Both the position numbers and the translations under genes were made by a program. From Ischnura elegans (taxonomy: Eukaryota; Arthropoda; Insecta; Odonata; Coenagrionidae), in contig NC_060252.1 of assembly GCF_921293095.1 (NCBI RefSeq), forward strand, positions 38,874,881 through 38,938,880: a DNA stretch of 64,000 nucleotides. The letters are read 5' to 3'. The notes beneath the pieces are model-generated. The model had not been told where the DNA came from. It made no database searches and was given only the letters and a program-made list of their open reading frames with translations. Positions 15,201-27,200 of the stretch are shown here, in pieces; within the stretch, counting starts at the first letter, position 1, and each line of letters begins with the position of its first letter.

Positions 15201-18200
15201 CGTTCTTGAAAGTGAAAAGGTGCAAATCCCAAGGCATAGTTGGTCACAGCTGGCTATTCTGAGACGTCACACAACAACATATTTATGCATATTTTGGAAA
15301 TGGAAATCTTCCATTTCCGGATCACTACAAGATGTTCACTACGTAGTTTGCATATATATGTACCTGTACATCTGACGGGACAGTGGGGGTGGTTTGAAGT
15401 ATGGAAGTTTATGATGTAAAGAGGTTCACTACATTAGAGGTTTTACTGTATTTTTTATTGCCTAAATTGAAAGATTATTTTTCCTGGAGTACATATTTCA
15501 TGCTTATAGATTTTAAAATGACGATATCTATTTCTCGCGATTCAATGAAAAGTGAAAATTTTCAAGTGCACGAAAACGTGACGGCTAAGTATGAATGCTA
15601 GGAAAAGCCCGTGCGACGTCATTCTGGTTCCGTCTGCCGATGTGTGACGCCACCTTAGTGCGAGCCTATGAGCGCCGCTGCGATGCAGGCTGCTAGCAGG
15701 TAGCGCTTGGCTTAAATAAGGATTATAAATACCCTATCAAACAAGGGAAACTCTCCGACCATAGGCAGTTTTAACAGGTGATTATTAAGAAATGTTTCCC
15801 TGAGCTTTGTGCCTCATGCATGCATTGGTAATCTCAGACGACGTAAAACTCTCGACTACTCTTATAGAATCTAGGTCCCTGTGATGTTACTTGGAGTGGT
15901 GTCGCGTGGGTGCCAATTTGGCTTTTTTCAAATGAGGTTAAAATTGACCATTAACATTCATCTAAACTGGGATTTATAAAACCAAATTATATGAATATTA
16001 TGAATACACTAACGGTGGGTAACAAATTGCAATCAATGCCTTTGTTTTCTTTAAGGAAGGAAACTACCATATTATAATGAAGATTATCTACGTAAATGAG
16101 TCCTGTAATATTTGATACTTTCAAATTTTCATTTAGAAAAACCAATTGTTCTACATGCTTGGGCAGCAGGTCTTTACGTCTCCATGCTACCTTATCACTT
16201 CATGCAGAAAATCGCTATCCTGTCTATTGCTACATCGTTGTGTTGCTGTGCAAGTACTTTCTTGCCAAAATTACTTGATTCTTGGGAACTTTTATTGAAA
16301 TAATGTCAATGATTTTTTGTGGATCTTGAATCTTTTCTCACTTTGTTTAATCAATCATTGCAACTCTATCTTTGTAAGTTGAAGAAGGTAACGAAGAACA
16401 ATAAAGGAATATACGGAAATTAACCCCGTGCACTGGAATGAGGAGTCTAGCTCGTCATCAGCTTCTGATGCCAAATCGCACAATGACCAATGACGAGTGT
16501 AGCATCAGATTTCCATAATTTTAGCTCAATTTAGGGGGAAAATAAAAATATTTTGAAAGTTTAACAATTTTAAAACATCCATGACTTACATAAAGAACTT
16601 ATATTTCATGAAATATAATTCTTGTAAAATAAAATTATTTTATACGACTAGCGAGAGCTGTATTCGATGCTTCTCGATGTATTTAACTGGGTACTTTGCA
16701 TGAGATTAATGGTAGTGCCTTCTGTCTGCAGATTTCTGAACTTACTGACCTCGACAGTTCTGTAACTGAAACTACTCGACTCTGCGTTCATAATGCTACT
16801 CGAAGCACTTGAGTTGAGTTTCAGCGACTTCACTCGAATTTTCGAGTACTTGCACATCCTTAATTTCTATGAGCATGTTGATGTGCATACTTAGTTATGC
16901 ATATCCATGCTTCTTCACATTTATTTGGCTAGGTCTTAGTTAGGGTTAAGCTCTTAGGGTTAGCACTTTTATTAAGCTTTTCTTAATTCTTGTTCAATTT
17001 ACTCTCTCCTTCTAAGGTTGAAGATGATACTTCTAAGGTGATCAGTTTGAAGACTGAGGTGAAGAAGAAAGTGGAAGCCAGTAGCAGGTCAGCAGTTCAG
17101 GTGGGTTTGAAGTAACTGTATGAATGCGAAAATACCTAGCGTTCTTTTTAAGAGGAGTACCTGAATGTTTTTCTTGAGTAAGAAAATTCTGTGATTTAGC
17201 TTTATTGTAGATTTTATTTTGTTAGCAAGAGCCTACTCTTAATAATTTTAATGGAAGCAGGAGCTAATATTTGGCTTAAAGTATACGTATCAAAAGAGGG
17301 AGGATATATGCCACGGTGAACCACCGTGTTTCAATAGGGTAGTTTCCTTCATCAAAGAAAACAAAAGGCATTGATTGCGATTCGTTACCCACCATTAGTG
17401 TATTCATAATATACAAATTATTTCGTTTGAGAAATACCGGTTTAGACGAATGGCAATGGTCCATTTTTATCCTCATTTGAAAAAGGCCAGATTGGCGCCC
17501 ACGCGAAGCCACTCCACATAACGTCACAGAGACCTAGTTTCTATACGAGTAGATAGGAGTTATACATCGTCTGAGATTACCAATGCATGCATGAGGCGCA
17601 GAGCTCAGGGAAACATGTCTTAACACACTCAATGCTGAGAAAATTTATCATAACATACCGCCACGCGGAAAAAATATTTTGCAATAATATCAGATATTGT
17701 GTCTTCCTTAATCGTATACAATCATACATAGTTGAAAATCATTAAAATTTTTACTATTAATAAAGAAAATATTAAATATTATAATAAAATTATAATAAAT
17801 ATAGTATAATAAAAAGAAGGCAAAAAATCTGCTGCAAGCAAACGACATGTATCCAGTCACAGGAGAAGACACACTGAGACGCTGGGCACAATTGCAGGGT
17901 CTAGTAGAAGACGCGGAGGCAGATGGCGGGCCGAGAAACCTAACGAGACCGATGCCTTGTATTCAAGGCATCCGCGTCCTAGGCTAGCGCGGGATGCCTT
18001 GAATTCAAGGCATCCGCATTGAGTGTGTTAATAATCACTTATTAAAACTGACTACGGTCGGAGAATTTCCTTTGTTTGATAAGGTATTAATAATCCTTAT
18101 TTAAGCCAAGCGCTACCGGCTAGCAGGGTACTCAGCTACCTGCTAGCAGCCTGCGTCGTATCAGCGCTCAAGCCTCGCCTCACCGGTCACCGCACATGGT

Positions 18201-21200
18201 GGCAACGGGAACCAGAAATACGTCACACGGAGAGATTTCCCGGCATTCATACTTAGCTGTCACGTTTTCGCGCGCTTGAAAATTTTCACTTTTCATTTAA
18301 TCGCAAAAAATAGATATTGTCATTTAAAAATCTAAAAGTGTAAAATACGTACTCCAGGAGTATTAATCTTTCGAGTTGGGCAATAAAAAAATAAAAGGAA
18401 ACCACCCTATTATGGTTTGACTTTATTCGCTATTTGACGTTCTAATTTAAAAATTAAGACAGGATTCTGACAAGACTGCGTAAATATGTAATGGAATCTT
18501 GTCTTTTCGTGCCATTTTAAAGGACCAATGAGACACTTTTTTTAAGACATTGGCTTAGTTACTATTAAAACACAATTATTATTAAAAATAAAAAATTTAA
18601 TTATAGATTCACACACTTGTGGATAAATGTAACAATCCGAAAATAATGCAAACGTTCTACTATCGTTACTTTTATAACTTGGAAAAGATTTTCATTGAAT
18701 TTTCTATAGCTACCAGCTATAACGAGTTAGCATAATGATGACCAATTTTCCGGGATCTTCAGTACTTAATAGAATGACCTTCTACTGTAATATATTGTCC
18801 AAACATAGGTGCTTCCTCCAATTTTTCTCTTTGAGATCTTATGCTTACCTTGTGCTGTGGTATGGAAATTATCAACGGCATGTCATTAGGTAGATATTCA
18901 ATATTTCATTCTTGACATCCAAGTGCTGTTCATTTTTACAAGGTAGCCAACTGACTGCTTTCTTCTGTTACCATGAGGCAAACTGAATTAGAACCCCCTA
19001 AACATGAAAGAAAGCTCTTACATGAGTGAAGTTCATGGTAGATAGACGAGTAACCTTGATGGTGATGTAGTCGTTGCCTGCTTATCCAGTTGTAGCAGGT
19101 TTATAATGATGTAATTTATCGTGATAATGTTACCGTGTGACAAAAATATCGTCAGAGTAAATAAATCTTCATGATCAGAAAGCACAGTTAAAGTGAATTC
19201 TTTGGTTGATCTTCTATTTGAGGATTTTCATTTAGTCACACACCCAAGGATAACTTACATCTTCGGGATATGACAATTTTGTGTGAGTTTTCTGTGCTAG
19301 ATGCACATACGGAAGTTAACATTCAATATCAGGTACTTTTTTCATGCTGGTTTATGACTTAACTGATGATGGTTTAATAGTTCAGCTAAACATTTTTGTT
19401 CTTCAGTTTGGAGGCTTTTAATTTTTTGTTTTCACTGCTTTAGATGATGGCCAATTTTCATGAGTACAAATTGCCTCAGTTTACAAGTTGTTGTATTGAA
19501 CGGACAAACAGTGCTCTTAGTAAACTTCATAACCTTTTTTTAGTAGATGATATTTTATATTGACTATATAGAATATCACATTTATTCATTTTCTAATATC
19601 CACAGGTGCCTATTGCTGAGGAATTTGAGAAAACATCGAAGTTAAATCTTGATCCGAAGTCTGCTCGGGATCCACGACTGAACCGGCAGCCTGTATCGGA
19701 GATTGCAAGCAGCTTATTTAGTGGTAGCAATATGCTTCCACAAAATGTTATATCTGAGATTGCTAAGTCCAAACTAGCTAATAAAAATCCCGTTGTTTCC
19801 ACTTTAAATAAAGGCCCTAGACTTGGAACAAAAGATCCTCGCTTGAATAAACTTCCCCCTGATATATCCACTCACCTTGAGGTACCCACCTCCATTGTTA
19901 ACACCACTTCTTCTGGTATAAATCCTCAGTCTACCTTATCCTCAATGCAAAATGTAGTCAGTACTGAAGTGAAGAGAAAACCTAACTTCCTACCTATTTC
20001 TTCTTCTTCTGCTAAGAGTCAGTATCCCCAACAAAGAACTGTTAGTCCTCTCAAAGTAAAGAAAGGTACTAACGGTCAGGTAATTAGCAAAGGGAAACAT
20101 TTTAATGTGGCTGAGGAAGGTCCTGGGAAAAATATTAAAGCCTTTGAGACAGTTTCTAAAGGCATTAAAGATGAAAAGTTTACTGTAGGTAGAAAAGGAA
20201 CTGATGCGAAAAATGAGACCAGTCCAAGAAAGTCTAACTCCTCAGAACCTTCCTCTCACCCTTCCTCTCCTATAAAATCAGACAATCACAGATCTCGTTC
20301 TGAGCATGGTAGAAAAGTGTTGGGGAAATCACATGATGTGTTGATGGAGAAAAAGGAAGGTAGAAAGAAAGATAATCTCTTTAAAACTTCTAGCTCCAAA
20401 AGCCCACCAGCCTCTGCTAAGGGTAGTCCTGACTCAAAGCGGAAGCGTGATCGAAAGAAAGATGGTCCTGGGCAAAGACTATCCCCACGGAAATCCCCTT
20501 CCCTTTCATCTGCCCCAACAGATAAAGGGTCTTCAGGACCCAGAGATGGCGAGAGTGAGAATCACACCTTTAAAGGCCTCAAGAACAGCCGGTCCCGCAA
20601 CTACATTCGTCGCAACCAGCAGGAGAGTAGCCGTAGTCCTTCACCTTGTGAATTTACCCCAACACCTCTCCCCAATTCCTCTCTGAAGCAGTCATCTGAT
20701 TCATCATCTTCCTCGGTGCTGGGCCCTAAAGCTATGGGAGATGTTGACCTAAGACAATGCCCAAACCCTCTGGGGGTCCCTGCAGAGAAAATACCTCGTT
20801 TGGCTGTGTATGCTGATGGTCTGCCTCTTAAGGACGTGAAAGATGAAGAGATAAAGAAATCATTGCCCCCAAGTGAAAATCTGCGTGGAAGTCATGAGGA
20901 TCGGTCTAAAAGTAAGGATTGGATAGTGATCATTACTTTATTACTTTAAATATTTCAGAGCATGGTTGAAACATTCCTTGAACTGTATTTGTGAGGCACC
21001 CATTAAAATTTTATAAGAAAAGAATTTTGACTATGCCTTCCTCAATACTAAATGTCATTTTTTAAACTTGTATAGAATTTATTATGGAGAAAATATTCGT
21101 GATGTTTGCTGGGAATGGTGTTTCAAGGTAAATCCTCTAGACATAAGTTCCTCTTATTATGGTGTTGAATAATCCAGTTAACCTACTCTTTCAGAATCAT

Positions 21201-24200
21201 CTGGGGAAGGAGATATCATTAATAAGGATGTAGATTTAAGGCACATGTCTAGATCTCCTCCTCATGCCAAGAAAAGACAGTCACTAGAAAAAAGTGACCC
21301 CCCTCCTACGAAGAAGAGCAAGGCTGAAATGTTTGATGTGTAAGTATGCCTGATTATGCTTGTATAATGCTTTTTATAACGGTAGGTAATCCTGGTATAT
21401 GCAACTGTCAACAGTTTCATATTGTCAAATGTGGAATTTCATTGGTAAAAGATACTATTTTTTCTCTGTTGGGTAAATTTGTTAGGCTTTTTCTGATAAA
21501 TATTGTTCATGAGCAGTGTATTACCACCAATTTGCCCTTCAGCACTAGTCAGTAGCAGGGGAAATCATTTGCCTTTTGAATAATTCATTGTTTTGTGGAC
21601 AATCAGTAGGATTATTATTAAAGTTATTCTACTGTTCAAGGAAGGTAGAATTTGCCAAATTTTATATGCAAGTAAAAAATAAATTATTGAAAAGTTAAAA
21701 ACATCTGCTTGAAAATTTATCTAAATCTGGGCAAATGGAGATACTTATTATATGTACTTATTATTTATGTAAATAATTTTTTGAATGCATATGTTTCAAA
21801 ACAAACCTTTTCTTGCAAATTCACTCTAGTTTCAGTAAAAAAATGTTCATTATGTTGTTAGCTCATATTTTTGTATGATGTGTGTATTTTTATTAATGTT
21901 ATCTGCATTGAGTCGGGTAAGGCCAAAAATATTCAATATTACATTGCAAAATGTCCTCATCCTCTGGAATAATTATCAGAGACATTTTTAATTAGTTGAA
22001 AGGAGAATTGACTAATGTTTTTTTTTCATAAATTTGCCACCTATCAGACTTAGCAGTAAAATAATCAGTTGGTAAATGAGTCCATTTTTTCTTTTAAGTA
22101 GCATAGCAGATAAAATTATGAGGGAAAATTTCTCCCATCTGGTGTAACCACACCCTGTGGAAAACCCAAGAAATTTTCCTTCAAACTAAACGCCGGGAAG
22201 AACCAAAATTATGGTAGTGAACATACACACGGGGTATTCAATAATTGATGAATTTAAATATCTAGATGTTATTAAGCCAAGGATTTAGCATCAGATTAAA
22301 AAAACCTATTGTAATTGGGAATTTCAGATGGGGGAAAAGATCTTTGATTTGTGTAAATACGGTATATATCTGGTTCATAGGATCTTTAAGTTAGTGGTTA
22401 GGAACTGGGCTGGTCTAAGACCTGGACTTCATAACATAGAAAGTGGTTTGACAAATCCCCAAAGTATGGGGGTCAAGCTTACATGAAAAAATTACCTCTT
22501 CCTAATATGGTGATAGTACCTATGGCTGTGAACTCTTCAAAATTTATTTACCAGGTAAGATAGATTAATGTTCATAATTCACTAGTTATCAATCGTTAGT
22601 CGCAGTGGAGTACATAGGAAGGAATACATTCAGGCATTCTACATTTACAGTCTGGTAATTTATATGCCAATAAGTTTTTCCCTCCATGTGAGTGGGGCTT
22701 AATCGATCTTATTTATTTGTGCAGCTGAGGAGGACTAAATGCTCCAACATTCATACAAGATGTAGTAAACCCTCATGTGCCTATCTTTCTCGGAATCTTT
22801 GCTTCCTAGTAAGGGAGCAGCACTCTTTGGTCTTCCCTAAAATCTCCCATTGGAAAGCTGTGTTTTACTTATTCTATGTTGGTAAATAGTTGCAATTTTG
22901 GTCTCACAGTGTATACTATGTGAAGAGGGAAAGATGAAATTGCTACTAATTAACTAAATTTCACTTAGTTCAACCGTATTCTATTCTTCTAGAAAACCTG
23001 GAAAATCTGATAAGGCCATGGAATTTTAATGTGCTTGGAAAGTCATGGAATATAATGGGGAAATTATATTTTTTTCTGTGAAATTGAAGGGATGATGTTT
23101 CTTCATCATCTTACGTGCAGCTATATATCAATATTTTTACATCCTACCTGCAAGATTTAATTCAAGTGGCACACCTTATCCGTTCAAATTCATTTTATGT
23201 TGTGAATTTACTTGTTTGAAAGCTATTATTTGACTTCACTCAATCACCTTTTTATCTCCCTTAATGATGATTATTCTGTCTAGTGCTTATTTACTATCAG
23301 TATGAAAATTTTACAAAATGGTCTGAAAAATTCAGGGAGTGTCAGTTTGGCAGTCAAGTGGCTACCCTGTAATAGAATCGCTTCACACGCATGAGAGAAA
23401 TTAAATGTAACACACTATGAATGGGAACCACTACAAGGTATGGGACAGAGGAAATAGGAAGGAAAGGTAGACACAAATACTGACATTTTGGCATCTATCA
23501 CAACATTTTTGGCATTATCACCTCAACTTGTGTTATGCTCGTAATGGTTGGTAGAGCTAGAAAAGGGATAGTCTTAAAGAGGGATAAGGTACTGAATAAA
23601 ATTTCCTATATTATGTACTTGTCTTAGGAAGTGGTTGTCTGTGGGGTTATTGGGAAAGAGGGCAGTTTGCCCCGGGCCTCCAAATGCCTCTGGGCTACCT
23701 CTGTATTAACATTTCCTCTAAAAGTAAGTTTTGATATATTTTTGCAATAACCATGGTAGCCATACTCATTCATACCTAAAATAGCCGCCAAAGAAAAAGT
23801 AGTACCTATTTCCCATAATTAGAGAATTTGGAATTAGTTTTCATGATTGTATTTGGATGTTGAAGAAGTGTCCCTTTTTAATACTTGGTGATAATTATTG
23901 TCTATTTTTTAGCCTGTTTGGTAATGAAGATGTTGATCTGAGGCAGCTTCCAACTTTAAGTAATGTGGCTGCACCTCTACAAGCCACAGTGTCTGCTCCA
24001 GTTCCTGATCCTGCTGTTTCATGTGCACCACCTACATCAACCATGTCTTCACCATCAAAGAGAGATTCGGTGGTCCCTCCTCCTCCTCTCCCTCCACTTC
24101 CCCTTACATTAGCTGTTCCTGCTCCCACTGTGAATGCAATTGAGGATGCTGAAATGGTCCCATTAGATGAAAAGACCAAGAAAAAAAATCCAGACATTGA

Positions 24201-27200
24201 TGATATGGTGGCTGACAGAGCTAAGCTTTGGGCTAAATATAAAGAAGTAAATCCAGACACTTATAAATCACCTTTAAAACCATCGTGGAAAGCTTATGAA
24301 GGTGAGAATGCAGATCCCAATAAACATGCGGATGTAGGAATAAGATCATCATCTCCACGGTTGCCAGGTCGAGGTGTGTTTACTGGAGCTCTTAGAGGTG
24401 GATTTGGACGTTCCAACAGGGCTGGATCTTTTCGAAGATTGCCAGGTAATTAAATTTATTTTTTTGCATTTTTTATTTATCTCAATTACCCCCTAAAACA
24501 GCACAATGTGGCCTTTACATCAGGAGTTTAAACAATCAACAACAGACAATCACACACACCCATGTCCTGGAAGGGGAAACCTATCCAGGTGGGACTCGAA
24601 CCCACGACCTACGGTGTGGTAGGCGAGGACATATCCCCGCCGCCAGTGACAATGAGTTTATTCGTATGATAGTTTTCTAGTTTAATTAATATGAAGGTAT
24701 GATATAAATGTATACTTACTTAGGTTATCTTTTGGGTGTTGTTTTAATTCATGAACTGAAATAATTAGCAGCACTATTTTCTCTGCACTCCCTATGTAGC
24801 TTAAATTTATAGATTATTTGCTGTGCCCAGAATTAGAATGCCTTTAGTATCAATATCATTGTCACTTAAATTAAAATAATGCTCCTTGTTTTACATTGGA
24901 GGCCTTTACCTTTTCTAAGCAGGTTTGGGTGGACCTTAAAGTTGGTGCATCCAGCCAAGTGCTTAAGGCCTTTGTAAAACTGAATGAATCTGTCATGTGT
25001 ACAAATTCTCTTCTACTTCCAGGAGAGTTGAGATTTTTAGAGAAGGTGGCCAAAAATGGTGGAAAAATGGTGTAAAGCCAATTTTTTTTTCTACAGCCTC
25101 CCTGAAAAATTAAAATTGATTTCGGTTGAATAATTCTATTTATCTATGTATTTACTGTTACCAATGGGCTGGCTATCACTCCGGTATTATTGTCTCTAAA
25201 GTAATTACGTATTTGTATTGTTTATAGTGGTTTCTGACAGTGCTTGGTTTTACCCTTTGACTTTCATTAACATAACATTTTAGCTGATTTTAATCTTTTG
25301 AGTTAGTAGCAGAGAGACATTTTTTATATTGACATTATTAGTATTACCCTTAGTTAAGCAGGTGAAATCTTAAAATTGTGGAAATTTGCTCAAAATTGAT
25401 TACATAGGGAATAGCCCGCTAGCGGTCCCAGATGGCAGAGCCACCTATCAATATGCCATTCACTATAAGATATTGGTGGGACTCAAATGTTTTGGTATGG
25501 CATGTGGAAGTCCAATTTGGATGAAAGGGAATATGTGGGAGAGCTCGATGAGCATTACAATCTGGATCTTCACAAATTCCATTCTTGAAAAAAAAAAACC
25601 TGTGGTGCTAAGTTAAATTTCCTGAGAGGTATTAAGCTTTGATTTTTGAGAGCTTGTAATCTCACTAGCCAATATTTTGAATGTCGCCTCTGCTGTATTT
25701 CCATTCTGGTATGTTCCATGTGTGTTTTTTTAAAGGTGATTCTCGTGATCTTCTCCGATCGCCATCCGATACAGATATGAGGTCTAGTGGTTCTCCTAGT
25801 AGGCGGTTGCCTGGATTGGAAGATGATGATGATAAAGTCCGACCTGCAGTGAGAGATGATGATGATGAAGACACCATGGCTGGACCTGGTGCAGATTTGG
25901 GTGCCAATCCGTCGTCACTCAATATTAGCATCATAGTTGCACAAGCTGATGAACAGCTGAAGAATGGCACCATGTCTATCACTCAGTATAATACTTTACT
26001 CAAACAGGTTAGTTGGGTGAATGGTTTGTTATTATAGTTTGCTGGATAGTAGCACTGTATCAAGTAACTTTATTCATGGCATTCAGTTTTGGAAAGCTTA
26101 TGTCTCATTAACCTCCTATGTAAAAATTCATCATATGTATTATCAATCTAGGTTGCTGATGATTTCTTGTGTCAAGTGACTTTTCGCTTTTAGTGTTTAG
26201 TGATATTTTTTACATATTTCACTCTTACTGCTCAATTCTTGGGTTTTAATGTGTACCTTTTTGAAAATGGTTTCGTTTGGGTAATTTGGCTTTCATCATT
26301 TTCTTGGAAATTATGGAAGGAAGTGGTTAGTGAGAATAATTAATAGTTATCCTCCTCATACCTTGGATTTATAAATGAAAATATATTTCACCTTTTGGTA
26401 TTTGGCATGTGAAGAACCATTTCCCAGGGATAGAAAATCCTAATGCTAGCTGCAGCTGATTATTGTCCTCTAACCTCTACCTACATGGTGTTTTCCTTTA
26501 TGGTGTAGCAACCTTGCCCTCTACGTCTATGACATTGACCTGTGGTCATTTATCTGACAATTTTTTCCTTTCTCTGTACTGCTACATATTTCATTGGTTT
26601 ATGGAGAAAATCTATCAGTAATCATGTCCTTAGGCATAAATGGAATGGCTGTTAAATAAATAACTGTGTTCAACATTATAATATTTTACTTGCCATTCGC
26701 GTAGAACCGATAAGTTTTGGTTATCTTAAAAAAAACCATGTATTAAGAGTTTTCTGTAGTGATCAGAGAATTTATTTAAAATCTCCCTAATGAGAAAAAG
26801 GAGGAATTTTGAATTAAAACTATCAAGTTGCCGGGTTAGGAAAATTTTAGCTTAGATTCCCAAAAAACTCGAACTGTTTTATGTTTATGTAATTAATGTA
26901 ATCTCTTTCAGGTTATACATCTTAATGAGATTCAGAAGCTTCGGGAAGCACAAAGAAGAGAGGATGAGCATGAAAGAGGCTGGGGTAGTGGCGGTGAGAG
27001 CCCCATAGAACAGTGGGATCTCATGGATCGAGGGAAAAGGGATGAAGAGCTGTCTAAAAGAAGGGATGGTGATAAAGAAGAGGATGCAAGGGGACGTGTG
27101 CCTGGTAAAGACAGAAGGCCTGGCATGGAAACTGAGGTCCCTTTGCTTGGTCGAAATTTTCCTCCTCCTCATGACAAACCTTTGCTAGGAATGCATGGGG

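Larger units (their letters stand above)
4969..17016 (+). other. Pcf11 intron rich in transposons
   Basis: A 12-kb intron. It holds the nested Tigger elements (6894-11484), a Tigger-like element (12035-15448) and an inverted MITE copy (15451-16073), each listed separately. The 4969-6893 part has no recognisable element apart from three diverged repeats of a GGACAGCAC-type unit at about 6158-6240. The part from 16074 to 17016 shows nothing identifiable. Confidence 0.85.
17101..19605 (+). other. Pcf11 intron
   Basis: A 2.5-kb intron. The segment 17334-18411 is MITE copy A with a piggyBac-type MITE inside it. The remainder (18412-19605) is AT-rich with nothing recognisable. Confidence 0.85.

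Noticed and set aside
24560-24650. Possible functional tRNA gene
   Set aside because: Only the B-box half is convincing; no acceptor stem or complete cloverleaf, so it was called a SINE.
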